Assembly: GCF_023278565.1 (NCBI RefSeq)
Contig: NC_064680.1
Coordinates: 3,224,001-3,288,000, forward strand
Direction of reading: 5' to 3'
DNA from: Colletotrichum lupini
Taxonomy: Eukaryota; Ascomycota; Sordariomycetes; Glomerellales; Glomerellaceae
Length of the DNA: 64,000 bases
Numbering within the stretch: position 1 is the stretch's first letter; every line of letters starts with the position of its first letter. The notes beneath the pieces are model-generated. The model was not told the origin of the DNA, searched no databases, and worked only from the letters and a program-made list of their open reading frames with translations. Both the position numbers and the translations under genes were made by a program. Below are positions 36,291-46,859 of the stretch, piece by piece.

Positions 36291-39200
36291 ATAATATACT
36301 TTCGTTAACTACTCTAGCGCTCCTATTTCGATATTATTATTACTTAATTACTTTAGGAGGTTATATAGCCTCGTAACCGACGGGTACCCGAATCTCTAGT
36401 ATAGTTTTCTAAGCTCACTTTCTATTTAGTAATTAATCGACTTCGTATCGTTAATAAGCTTTATAAACGCATACCCCTATTATCGTTTAACTATCTCGAA
36501 GTACTTACTACTAGAGATTCTATTCCTCGTATTATTAAATATAATACTTAGTCGATCTATGTCTTTTAAATATAAGAGAAATAGGGTATTAACGAGTAAA
36601 ATATAGAAAGTTATCGTTCCGAAGTGCGTCTCTACTTTTACTATATCTAGGGCGATAATTTCCTTACCTAGGCCGAAACTAATCCTCGTAATACCCGCTA
36701 TTAATATATTAAGCGTTACTAGCGCGATCTTTTATAGTACTTAGAATTACCCTTTTCCTCTAGTTAATTATTATAATACTCTAGTATTTAGGATAATCCT
36801 ATAAAAATCGTCTAGGCCGTACTTTTTATTTACGTAAAATACCTATACAAGCTTAGCATTCGAGGGATCTAAGTAGTATAAAAAGGACCCCTCTAGCTAC
36901 CTCTAGATTTACTTAGTACTATATTCCTTTTCTTTAGATATTAAAAAAAATAGCGTTTTCTCCTTAATTATTAAGAGAATGGGCTTCGGCCTTATTAGAT
37001 TCGCCCTTTTAGCCGCTTTTATATCCGTTATCTAAGGGACCTTCCCTTATTATCCGTAAATAAAAGCCTACTTATTAAGAGCTTTTACTACCCTCTGTTC
37101 GTTTAGCCTCGTATATCCTCTAGAAGCTAATAGGGCGAAAAAAGAGTAGTTAATATCGTCGATTTCGTTATAATCTAATTTATTAGTATAGGGGGTGAGA
37201 TTTTCTTTATTTTCTAAATCTCTTATAGGGGGTATATACTTTAGGCCGCTACTTTAGCTACCGTTACTAAGTTCTGTACCCCCGGATCTACCCTTATATA
37301 TAATAAGGAATTAGTTAAACCGACGAGGGCTAGTTTTACTATTTACTACCCTCGACTTTTTATACTATTTATATAATTTAGTACGCTCTTCCTCGGAGTA
37401 GTTATTTAACTAATATCTATCTTTTTTATAAATATAGTATTACTTTTTCTATTACCCTACTTATAAGTTAAATCTCTACTTATTTAATAAATCTAGGCCT
37501 CCTTACTAGCGATTACTATATCTAGCCTCTTTTTTTTTTTTTTTTATGTTTAATTAACTTAATATTATTAATAAGGGCCGTCGTATACTTAGAGGTAGGT
37601 TTAGCGTAGTATTCTTACTTTAATATTAAAGCTAAATCTTAGCCTCGAGTAGAGCGTCTCGTAATTTTTAAGTACTTAGTATAGGGTGATTTTTATTTTT
37701 AATATACGCTAGATTACGGTATAAAAATATCTAACTTTTCGCTCGTTTATTCCCTTATTTAGCTAGGTTTTCGCTAGCTTATCGATTTAATTAATAAGCT
37801 CTTCGAGGATCTTTACTCGTAATTTACTCTCTATTATCCTAGCTATAAATACAAAAGAAATCGCTCGTAGTTTAGATAGGAGCTCTAGGTTCTTATCGTA
37901 GGTCTCGAAGTAGCTTCGGATTACGTTAATTATATTAAAAAAGTCGTTTTAATTAAGATTACGTACCGCTTCGTAGTAATAGTTAGAGGCTTTGCTTATA
38001 AGTACGATATTAATTACTAAATAGTACTAGTATTCCCTAATTCCGACTTTTTTATAATAATTATAAAATATCGTTAGGGTTTTTTATAAGACCTTATACT
38101 TCCCCCTAGAATATAATTTCTCTTTCGGGAAGATCTTTTTAAGGTCTATAAATTACTTTATATTTACTATTAGATTTTTAGTATTTATATACGATCCCTG
38201 CGTCGCTACGTATTATTAATAATTTTAAGTCGTTTACCTCTTTTTTTATTAGCTAATCGGCGCCGAATTTCGTATTAATAGTAGTAATAAGTTATAGATC
38301 GAAATAAGTAGAATTATTAATTATCGTACTTCTAGTACTATATTTTACCTTAGTATATCCTTTTATAATAATAGATTTCCGTTAGTAATTATAGGGAGGA
38401 AATCTAGGTCGTTTACCTTTTTTTTAAATTCGTTAAAGCGATTATACGCTCTATCGACCTATGCCTAGTTCTATAGTACGAACTCCTCTTTTATAATTAT
38501 TATTATTAGTATTTCGTATAGCTCTCGTAATTATAATTACGCTAGTAATACCCCTCGCCTATAGAGGAATCTATTAACTACTTTTATAATTCTTAAGTTT
38601 GCGCTTGCGAACTATTCGTTTAGTTAGTAGCTAAGGTCGTCTACGATTTTATAAAATAGGGGTTGCCCCTATAGCCCCTTTTTCTTATAAACCTTAGTTA
38701 AATAGATTAATACTACGTTAATTTACTTACCGTTAGGCTAATCCGCGATTCTATATATCTACGTCCCCTAATAGTCTAAGTTAATATTTACTTATTTATA
38801 AGGGATTGGGATTCTATTTAGGATCGGGTTTTGTCCTCTTCTTCTTTACCCTAACTCGCTAAGGGTCGTGCTCTAGCTTATGCTTATATTAATAGTCGCT
38901 AGCGTATTTAATTTTAATAAAGATATATCTAATCTGCGCGCGGGTTATAGTAAATCCGTGCTTTTATTACTTAATAAATTTATTAAAGTCTAGGAAATTC
39001 CCGCTTCCTCTTACTATCTCGCTACTACTCTCGTTTTTATTATTTTTAGCGATTATTACTACCTTTTTAAATCGCTAGTTATTATACTTACTAAGATCCT
39101 CCTTTTTATTTAGTAAAAAAGGGTAGGTTTTAGTAGTTCTTTTTAATAATAATAATAGTAGACGTTTATATTATTATAAGAAGATATAATAATTAGTCTC

Positions 39201-40123
39201 GGGATCTTTATTAATTACCGATTTCTACTATCCCGTATACTTCTAGCCTCCTAAGCCTCGTGCTCTTTATAATTTCTAAATAGCTTCTTTAGTTAATTTC
39301 TTAAAATTAGTAATCTTATACTAGGAGCTAGTATAAAAAAAGAAGCCCTTTAGTAGCCCTCTAGAGGATTCTTTTCTTTTCTCTTTAGATCCTCGTCTTT
39401 TTAGCCTTTTTTTAAGCTAATAGTAACTTTAGTAAGAGGTCGTAGGACTACTTTAGGGTAGCTATTTTTTTCTTAAGTTAATCTCCGAGATCCGTAATAC
39501 TCTTAGCTCGATACTATTAAGACCTCTAAATTCCCTCCTCCCTTATTAGACCGTTTCTTATATTATATTCTTAAGTAATACTTAGGGGGTAGTTAAGGGA
39601 GCTACGAAGAGGTCGTTTAGATCGTAAGCTTAAAGTCGTACCTATAAGATCCTTATAATAATAGACTTTCCTATATACTATAAATTTCTTAGCTTAATAA
39701 TTCTTATAAAGTTATTTTTATTACTAAGTAAGAATATTTATATTTAGAGATCCTTTTTTTCGATCGCGCGGTGCTCTTTTATACCGTACTTTTATTAATT
39801 TAACTAATTAATTTTTAATTACGAGCTAGCTATAGAAAAGTCGTTTAATAAAAAAGCTACTCGGGGCGACGGTAAAAGGCTAGTTACTTAAGCAGTTCTA
39901 TTAATTAACGTAGTTTAACGTAATAAACGTCGACCTCTCGTAAGTAATAAAGGGCTACGATTACTTAATTCCGTACGGTATTTAAAAATCGCCTCTTTTT
40001 TTATCTATTTCTATAAGGTTAATTAGTACGAATCTCCTATTTTATATAGTATTAAGAAGTCGTCTTTTTTATATAGCGAGATATTTTACTAATTTATAAT
40101 AATAGAGTTTAACTACTAATTAA

Positions 40124-40328
40124 TATTAGTATCCTTATTATAAAGTAGTTAGTTCGAACCGTAGTTAACGAAGAGATTAATTAAACTATATAAATATTTG
40201 CGTAGTAAGTATAAAAAGGAGGTTCTAACCGTAGGTTAGGCTAGCTATGATAATCGTAAATAGGGCCCCCAATTGGCCCCTGCGCAGTCGGCTGTATGCC
40301 GCGGTCGAATTGGACTTCTAATCCGACA
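40124..40328 (-). repeat. Right LTR (5' LTR in element orientation)
   Basis: 205 bp, gapless partner of 33296-33500. Its outer roughly 80 bases (from about 40,250) retain normal C and G, while its inner part is converted. Starts TGTCGG on the minus strand. Confidence 0.93.
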
Positions 40329-40333
40329 ACTTT
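40329..40333. repeat. Target site duplication, right copy (ACTTT)
   Basis: Matches 33291-33295 exactly and fixes the element ends. Confidence 0.85.
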
Positions 40334-40745
40334 ACTGTACTAGCCTACCTCGTAGACATGCCAAGACCAGAACGCGAAGCTCACGGCTGAATGGCATTTT
40401 TCTGTTGCCAGGATACTTGATGGTGATCACGAGATACGATCACGCTAGAGGCTTATTGTTCCATAATTACCTGGATTTCAAAGCAAAGTTGGTTCCTCTT
40501 TACTGGGTTACAATCTGCTTACAAACTTGAACGAATTGCCAAGAGTTGAAGCTATCGTGACTTGTAGGATTGTAAGTTGCAAAGAAGGCTTCAAATTATA
40601 AGCTCCATGATTCTCGCGTCTCGGAAGTCTCATTCTTCAGACCAACACCTTCAGTCAGTCTACAATTCATCTCATCGTTCATCACATCTTCCTTCTCTCT
40701 ATCCATAATCAAACTCCTAACTCAACCTCAACCTCATCGCCCAAC
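40334..40745. other. Right flank of the retrotransposon and promoter of the SnoaL-like gene
   Basis: Composition returns to normal immediately after the element. The last 150 bases are CA/CT-rich, as in a fungal leader. Confidence 0.6.
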
Positions 40746-41255
40746 ATGCTCTTCACCAAGCTCTCCGCCCTCACAGCCCTCCAGCTTCTCTCCCTCCCCG
40801 CGGCCCAGGCCCAAACCAACAACAACGTTTCCGCGCCCACCACCACCGTCCCATCCTTCACCTGCGACCCAGGCTACCCCGTCTCCTCCGCCGAGCAATC
40901 CATAATCTTCACAAACTTCCTCCGCAAGTTTTACATCGAAAGGGACGTCTACCGCGCCGGGCGCGAACACATCCTGCCCAACGCAATCAACCACAACCCC
41001 AACGTCAACGGCGACCGCGACGCCAGCCTGGCCTGGGTTGCACCCCTCATTGCTGAGTGGAATGTGACTATTACCAACACCGGGTTCGCGGATAACGTCG
41101 GGTGGAGCCATGTTAAGGTTGAGGGCCCCGGGATGGGGCGGTATACTGTTGCTGTTGATATTTGGCGGTTCGAGGGGGGATGTGTCGCTGAGCATTGGGA
41201 TGCGTTGCAGGTTGCGCCGCCGGCGAATAGGACGAACCCGTTGGAGTTGGTTTGA
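40746..41255 (+). CDS. Secreted SnoaL-like (NTF2-fold) protein
   Basis: Single exon, 169 residues, ATG at 40746. A clear signal peptide (MLFTKLSALTALQLLSLPAAQA) precedes a short Thr/Pro linker. The body, from about residue 45, has the SnoaL/NTF2-like pattern: a helix ending FYIERDVYRAGREHIL, the NAINHNPNV segment, and strands finishing with VDIWRFEGGCVAEHWDALQ. Related bacterial and fungal SnoaL-like proteins catalyse or bind small hydrophobic ligands in cyclisation or hydrolysis steps; the substrate here is unknown. Codon use is strongly C-ending in the first half, typical of expressed fungal genes. It lies 0.4 kb from the RIP-destroyed element and 1 kb from a secreted FAD oxidase. Confidence 0.85.
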   Translation: MLFTKLSALTALQLLSLPAAQAQTNNNVSAPTTTVPSFTCDPGYPVSSAEQSIIFTNFLRKFYIERDVYRAGREHILPNAINHNPNVNGDRDASLAWVAPLIAEWNVTITNTGFADNVGWSHVKVEGPGMGRYTVAVDIWRFEGGCVAEHWDALQVAPPANRTNPLELV

Positions 41256-42298
41256 GGTTGCCTAGCTGAGATGGTTCAGGCGGATGTGCCCAAGAACTAG
41301 AGGTTTGGAAGATTAGACTGTATTCACGGCGAGGTGGAATCCACATAGCTGGTATTCGCACATAGGGCTAAGTCATGGGTATTAGAGGAGCAGACAATAT
41401 ACTGGTAATAAATGGAGTATCCGCTGTCTTCCATAAAATCACCAAAGAGACTGATCCTAGGGAATCAGATCGTTACCAGCAGATGTCGTTGACTTGTGTC
41501 TAGAGCATTGAACTGATGTTTACAACATTGGTGACAAAATATCCGGGCTCCAATCACATAGTCGGAGCCAAGTAACTGATTGTGTCGATAAGGTGAGTCG
41601 GAGGGCTGGGAAAGTGCCACCTTCTACTCCTGCACTACGTCTACAATTCAATGTGTTCCTAGGGGGGGGGGGTTACCAAGACCTCAGCAATATAAAAATA
41701 GAAGACGACTTGCATGTCGGTAACTCTGGGCCAATCGGAGCTTGCTCGTTGAATTCAATTTTGATGTTCACTTGGCTACATGTCTCTAATTCCTTATACT
41801 ACTTACCTAGACAAGCAGTTGGGGCTCTAGCCTTTGGCTCTCGAGCAGACCATCATAGCCAACTAGTTCTGGATATCCTACAATTTGGGCATCGCTAAGT
41901 CGACTATACAATTATGATAATTCGCTGAAAACAGACTCAATTCATTCAGTCGCGACAAAGTTTTTATATAGTACAGGTCTTCGAAGCTGTCCTGTTCCGA
42001 ATCGTCAACGTCATTGCGAATGCCTCGTACTCTGTCGGGTGTAAGCGACACCATTCAAGAAAGCCGGTGGGATACCTCCAATTAAGTGCCGACCCAATGT
42101 CACACTGGGCAATCTTACATGCTGAACTCTATTCTAGCAAAGGAGTCTTTCTGGACGTCCGAGGCAGCCGGTGAAGATGTAGTACTTAAAAGCTTCTCGC
42201 CGTAGTCGCACAAACTGTAAACACATGTGAGCGATCAACACTGTCTCACGTAATCTTCCTCGTCGCATACATACACACACAACATTTGATTCGTGGTC
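41256..42298. other. Intergenic
   Basis: About 1 kb between two genes in the same orientation. A nine-base G run occurs near 41,664. No gene seen. Confidence 0.6.
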
Positions 42299-43918
42299 AT
42301 GCTGAATAGCTCTTACTCGATGCAGCAGTTCACCAGGGCCCTATTGGGCGGCCTCTTATCAATCTCCCCCCTCGCAGTAGAAGGCTACTCGTGCTCCTCG
42401 CCCGCCGAAGCATGCCTGATCCTCGCCTCCACGCTGCCGCCTGAAGTGTTCACGGCACCGAACACGACAGACTATCAGTCGGTTCGGGACGGCTACTGGA
42501 GCCAAACCGCCGGAGGCCTCAGCCCGGCCTGCATCACACGTCCTAGGACCACCGAGGAGGTGGCGTCCATCGTCAAAATGCTCTCGACCTGCGGCAATGA
42601 TGTCCGACTCGCCATCAAGAGCGGCGGCCACGGCTCGTCCCCGAGTTGGTCCAGTACCGACGGTGGCGTCCTCGTCGCCATGGACGCCATCAGCGAGACC
42701 CAAAACGTAGCAGACAAGGGCTACGCTCTCGTCGGCTCCGGAGCCCGCTGGGTCGATGTGTACAAGACTCTCGAACCCCAAGGCGTGACCGTCATCGGGG
42801 GCCGCTTCGCATCCATTGGCGTCGGCGGCCTGCTCCTCGGCGGCGGCATGAGCTACTTCAGCGGACTCCACGGCATGGCGTGCGACAACGTGCTCAACTA
42901 CGAGGTCGTCCTCGCCGACGGCACGGTCGTCAACGCCAACCTGACCTCCGAGCCGGACCTCTTCCGCGCCCTCAAGGGCGGCGGGAACCAGTTCGGCATC
43001 GTCACGCGCTTCAGCCTCAAGACCTACCCGCACGCCAACCAGGTCTGGGCCGGCATCCTGACCTTCCCGCTCGACAAGGCCAAGGAAGTCTTTGCCGCCA
43101 CGCAGGCCTTCAGCGCCAAATACGACCCCCAATCGCACATCTACCTCAGCATGGGAGGCGGCGCGAACCCGCAGCTGGACTTCCTCAATGTCTACGTCTT
43201 CTACAACGCCTCCTCGCCGCCCGCGGGCGACGCCAGCCCCTTTGCGGGCTTCTACGCGGCCAAACCCACGGCAGATAGCACCGCCACGCAGAACTTTTCC
43301 GCCCTCATCACGTCCAACAACAATGGCAACCTACCGCTCAAGCGCTGGCTCATTGGCGGCCACACGTTTCCCAATCTCCAAGGGCAGCAGGGCGCGGATC
43401 TCTACCTGCAGCAGTGGCAGAGCTTCCGCGACAAAGCCAACGCCACGGCAGCGGGCGACCAGGCGCGCATATTCTCCATGGCACTGGTTCCCGTCCCCGC
43501 GGCCGTCACGCGCGCCGGCGATCGTGTGGCTTCCGGCGGCGGCGTCAAGAACGTGATGGGGCTCGATGCGGATGCCGGGGACGCCGCGTGGGTTGACTAC
43601 ACGCTCGCCTGGGCGGAGGCCAAGGACGACGAGAGGATGTTTGGGTTCGTCGAGGGCATCAGTGCGGACGGGGACCGGCTGGCGACGTCTTTTGCGCCGG
43701 GGGTGAGGAGCTCGAATGCTGTTGAGGGGGAACGGGCGGTGTCTGCGGAGAAGGCGGCGTTTTATAGGACGAATCCGCGGTATATGAATTATGCGCTTTT
43801 GAATCAGCCTGTGCAGGCGAGTTATGGCGAGGAGAATGGGCGGTTTTTGCGGGAGGTGCAGAGGCGGTATGATCCTACTGGGTTGTGGAGGAGGGATGGT
43901 GGGTTTCTCTGGGAGTAG
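42299..43918 (+). CDS. Secreted FAD-linked oxidoreductase, berberine-bridge-enzyme type
   Basis: Single exon; 539 residues from the ATG at 42299, or 532 from the ATG at 42320, which gives a better signal peptide (MQQFTRALLGGLLSISPLAV). The PCMH-type FAD domain shows RPRTTEEVASIVKML, IKSGGHGSSP with His111 as the likely covalent flavin attachment, GRFASIGVGGLLLGGG, and CDNVLNYEVVLADG with FRALKGGGNQFGIVTRF. The BBE C-terminal region is NYALLNQPVQASYGEE...RYDPTGLWRR. In bicovalent members a cysteine precedes the IGVGG-like turn; here that stretch is GRFASIGVGG, so mono-covalent flavin is inferred. These enzymes oxidise sugars, alkaloids or polyketide intermediates. Substrate unknown. GC content and C/G-ending codons are high. 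Confidence 0.92.
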   Translation: MLNSSYSMQQFTRALLGGLLSISPLAVEGYSCSSPAEACLILASTLPPEVFTAPNTTDYQSVRDGYWSQTAGGLSPACITRPRTTEEVASIVKMLSTCGNDVRLAIKSGGHGSSPSWSSTDGGVLVAMDAISETQNVADKGYALVGSGARWVDVYKTLEPQGVTVIGGRFASIGVGGLLLGGGMSYFSGLHGMACDNVLNYEVVLADGTVVNANLTSEPDLFRALKGGGNQFGIVTRFSLKTYPHANQVWAGILTFPLDKAKEVFAATQAFSAKYDPQSHIYLSMGGGANPQLDFLNVYVFYNASSPPAGDASPFAGFYAAKPTADSTATQNFSALITSNNNGNLPLKRWLIGGHTFPNLQGQQGADLYLQQWQSFRDKANATAAGDQARIFSMALVPVPAAVTRAGDRVASGGGVKNVMGLDADAGDAAWVDYTLAWAEAKDDERMFGFVEGISADGDRLATSFAPGVRSSNAVEGERAVSAEKAAFYRTNPRYMNYALLNQPVQASYGEENGRFLREVQRRYDPTGLWRRDGGFLWE

Positions 43919-45277
43919 GTAGCTCTTGAGCTACTGATAGCCAAGAGTTGAGGTATCAATAATAAGTACAGAAGCATAGTTCAAAGTCGAACAAACGAGC
44001 AATCATCATTTCAAAGACCGATGAGCACAGTGACGGCCTCGAGACAAGAGAGGTGGAGCTAGACCACTGAGTGGTGGGAGGGAGAAAGAGGGATCAAATC
44101 TCTGGTTTCTGCGCATTATTCACCCTAATGTGCATTGTTCTATTACTTTGGGTTCATCTTGGACCCTCAATCGTTCACTACTGGTCACATTCTCACGTTG
44201 GAGGATCCGTGGCGAATACAGAGACGACGAACGGCAATGCGTTACAGTGAGGGCTGAGTGCGGTGGTGCTTAACCTTGGAGGCTGATACCGTATAGCTAG
44301 CAAAAGATGTCTTTCTTAAAGGCGGTGATGTGGAGAACTTCGCGGGAGTTGCCAGCACCAGATATGGAAGAAGGTCCCACAATGGCCATGGGACTTCGGA
44401 AAGGCTGGTAATCTTTGCTACATTTATAGCTGCTTCTGCTGCTGATGATCCGTTGCCGTCTTCTTGGCTCGACCGAACATTCGAGCATATGCCGACAACC
44501 ATGGCCGCTTACTCTAAGGGAAATTGCCATCAGTTTAAGCAGCTATTTAGCCTATGCAGCAAGTCTTTGGCAAGATTTCCGAAAGGATGATCGTCCTGTA
44601 TCAGTGGCCATCTTGAGTCGCCTTTCCAAAGACCAGGAGCACGACTTACACATAGATGCGTTCCTTGCTTTCCGGCTAGCTGACGCTTTAATTCCTACGC
44701 CTTACTCTTTCCCTTCCATCACTTAGAATCGTGTTGAGAACCAGACTGAAGTGATTGCGCATGGACTTGGTGCGCAAGTAGAAGGAAATAGAAAAAGATG
44801 TGGAGGAATAACGGTGCCTCGAGAAAATCCATTGCAGTATCAATTGGGCAAGAACACGTGCAACGAAATTCACTTTCAAATACGTATCTCGTATTCGGGT
44901 CGCCTGTCAACGACATATTCCAAGCTATGGACTATCAAGGTCGCTTCAATCTCAAAGCAGAGCTACTTGCTGCCATCCTAAGGTAGTTGGTAGAGAAAAG
45001 CATCTATACTCCGGGTTTCCATCATGATTCGTGATTCGTGAATCGTACAAAGGGCCAGCTACTGGCTCCCCGCCGCCATGGTCTAAGCTAGCAGTAGGCC
45101 AATCCTCTATCATTCTCTATAATCTATCAGCATCAATGGTTGGGATTCACATGGTATTGGCTCTTACCCTTCATCTTGATATTAAAAGTCTCGAGTCCTC
45201 CGTGGACCATGTCGAAGGCCCAATTATGTAGCTGTCATCAGGCCGAAATTTAATGAAAAGGTGCACGCATGACAGCA
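43919..45277. other. Convergent intergenic spacer
   Basis: Lies between the 3' ends of the FAD oxidase (+) and the unknown gene at 45278 (-). No supported gene. Confidence 0.6.
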
Positions 45278-46327
45278 TCACTCCTCGGCCGGTTCAGCCT
45301 CGACATCAGAAGGCCTCGTCTCACGCGCCTTCTCAGCGCGACCCTCACCAGCCTTGACAACCCGCCGAAGGACGCTCATCTTGCGCTCGAAATCCTCGAG
45401 CAGCGGTCCGTACTCTTCGCTCCCAGACTTGGCCACGCCGCTATGAGAGCTGGGCAAGCTCTCGGCACGATCCTTCTCCTTGTCAGCCATCATTGTGGCG
45501 CCCTCGCTTTCGACGCCCTCGATCTTGAGCACCAGTCCGCCCTCCTTCTCGCCCTCCTGACGAGATATGCTGGCGTCGGTCACAGCAAAGTCTGCGCTAA
45601 GGCTGGCGACGGAGGAAACCTTCCATTGGCCGTCTTCACCTGGAACGACATCGAGGAGGACGGCTCGGTTCGGGTTCGGGTTCGGGTTCTTCCCGGGCCC
45701 GGATTTGGAGGTCGAGGCCGAGGGGGTCGAGATTTGGTTCGAGGAGTGATGTGCTGCGAGGGCGGTTGTGAGGGTATCCGGGTCATCGTCTAGGAAGATG
45801 TACTTGACGGTCGGGTGATGGGTGGTGTTGGCCGTGGAGTTGGAGACGAGGGTAAAGAAACCGGCGGGATCGAGCTTGGGCAGAAGGGCTTCGTCGACGG
45901 CCTCGTTCTCAGCTGCGTCATCTGCGTCCAACGTGGGGATGATGGCCGTTGTTGTATCGGTGCCAAGCTTGTTGTCGGATGGTGAGCCGGCAAGGGTGGC
46001 CTTCTGGCCTTGTGAGAAGGACGAAGACAAAGGCGCCTGGGCGGGCTGTTCGGCCTCGGGGCGCGGGGACGTCGGGACGTCGGCCATCGTCAGACGGTAT
46101 AGTTCCTCCGTGGTCGCGTGATCCTTTCGAGGGGGAATGTATTCCCAGGGTGGTCGGGGTCGGCGAGGCGGGCGGCGGGGAGTTGAGGTGTTGGTATCGA
46201 CAGTGTCCCTCGCGTCGCGCTGACTGTCATCTTTTCCTGGGATAGTATGGGAGCTGCGGTCGGAGGTGGTCTCGAAGATGAGCTGCAGGGTGGCACGGGA
46301 GCTAGCTGGATAGCTGTTGGGCGCCAT
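45278..46327 (-). CDS. Unrecognised protein, mostly disordered
   Basis: Single exon; 349 residues from the ATG at 46327 (MAPNSYPASSRATLQLIFE). A further ATG at 46402 would add 25 residues, but the E-box and upstream composition favour 46327. I do not recognise the family. Visible features: a Pro/Arg-rich stretch ending PPWEYIPPRKDH, an ordered-looking segment DPAGFFTLVSNSTAN then VKYIFLDDDPDTLTTAL, an Asn-Pro repeat (KNPNPNPNRA) encoded by TTCGGG hexamers near 45,666-45,688, and a C-terminal charged helix (YGPLLEDFERKMSVLRRVV). No signal peptide or membrane segment. The helix and the IFLDDDP segment are the parts most likely conserved. Confidence 0.75.
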   Translation of the reverse strand: MAPNSYPASSRATLQLIFETTSDRSSHTIPGKDDSQRDARDTVDTNTSTPRRPPRRPRPPWEYIPPRKDHATTEELYRLTMADVPTSPRPEAEQPAQAPLSSSFSQGQKATLAGSPSDNKLGTDTTTAIIPTLDADDAAENEAVDEALLPKLDPAGFFTLVSNSTANTTHHPTVKYIFLDDDPDTLTTALAAHHSSNQISTPSASTSKSGPGKNPNPNPNRAVLLDVVPGEDGQWKVSSVASLSADFAVTDASISRQEGEKEGGLVLKIEGVESEGATMMADKEKDRAESLPSSHSGVAKSGSEEYGPLLEDFERKMSVLRRVVKAGEGRAEKARETRPSDVEAEPAEE

Positions 46328-46859
46328 GGTGGAGCGGGTTCCAGGCTGCTGGGGACGGCTTATCGCTATCGCCACGTGACAGCGGGGTGCCTGATCTGGC
46401 ATGTGATTGCGAACCTCCAACTTTGAACATCAGTTCAACAAGTAGAGGTATAAGATCGGGAAACTGCATTGCCCTCAACAGTGATCTCGTGTCAGAGACA
46501 TATATAGGAGAATATTCTACGACAATTCATGATCCTCTGACTTCTTCTTCGCATGCACAGTCAAGCTAAGGCCATGCTTTCCTCACCTCAGGCGTTGGTC
46601 TCAGGTCAATGGAACGAGACGTGATTGTTGAAAGCGTCTTTGCTTGTCACTGCCACTAACACTATAATATTGATCAATCTTGATCCGAAGAATTCTGGAC
46701 CCTAAGTAGGAATCTTTTTCTTTGGCTCGCGATGGGGCGGCTGACAGGACCAGAAAGTCTGTCCGCCAGTCCAAAAGAGCCTTCGTAAGGGTCTTGGGTA
46801 TCGCTAAAAAAACAGTTCGCCAAACGCCAACCATGTCAAATCATTTCCATGAGAAACCC
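46328..46859. other. Intergenic between two minus-strand genes
   Basis: 3' flank of apc11 and promoter of the 45278 gene. No gene seen. Confidence 0.6.
46373..46378. promoter_or_regulatory. CACGTG E-box upstream of the 45278 gene
   Basis: A perfect palindromic CACGTG 46 bases upstream of the ATG at 46327. Such sites bind bHLH factors (Cbf1, Pho4 or SREBP-type). Binding here is inference from the motif and position only. Confidence 0.4.

Larger units (their letters stand above)
33296..40328 (-). mobile_element. Ty1/copia-order LTR retrotransposon, complete in structure, inactivated by RIP
   Basis: A 7033-bp element bounded by two 205-bp direct repeats and a 5-bp target duplication. In minus-strand orientation the right-hand LTR starts TGTCGG and the left-hand copy ends CTAATA, where a TG...CA terminus has been mutated. 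Composition is very AT-rich with TpA everywhere and CpA/TpG almost absent, while CpG survives, which fits CpA-directed RIP. No open frame of any length survives in six frames. Degraded integrase (about 35,880-36,290) lies upstream of degraded reverse transcriptase (about 34,540-35,230) on the minus strand. That integrase-before-RT order is Ty1/copia, not Ty3/gypsy. The interval 36,300-40,123 should hold gag and protease, but I could not recognise them. Confidence 0.93.

Noticed and set aside
33296..40328. Possible mitochondrial or centromeric AT-rich DNA
   Set aside because: LTRs, target duplication and transition-only differences explain the AT-richness as a RIP-mutated retroelement.
42359..43138. 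259-codon minus-strand frame
   Set aside because: Shadow of the GC-rich FAD oxidase gene; no ATG start of its own and composition explained by the opposite strand.
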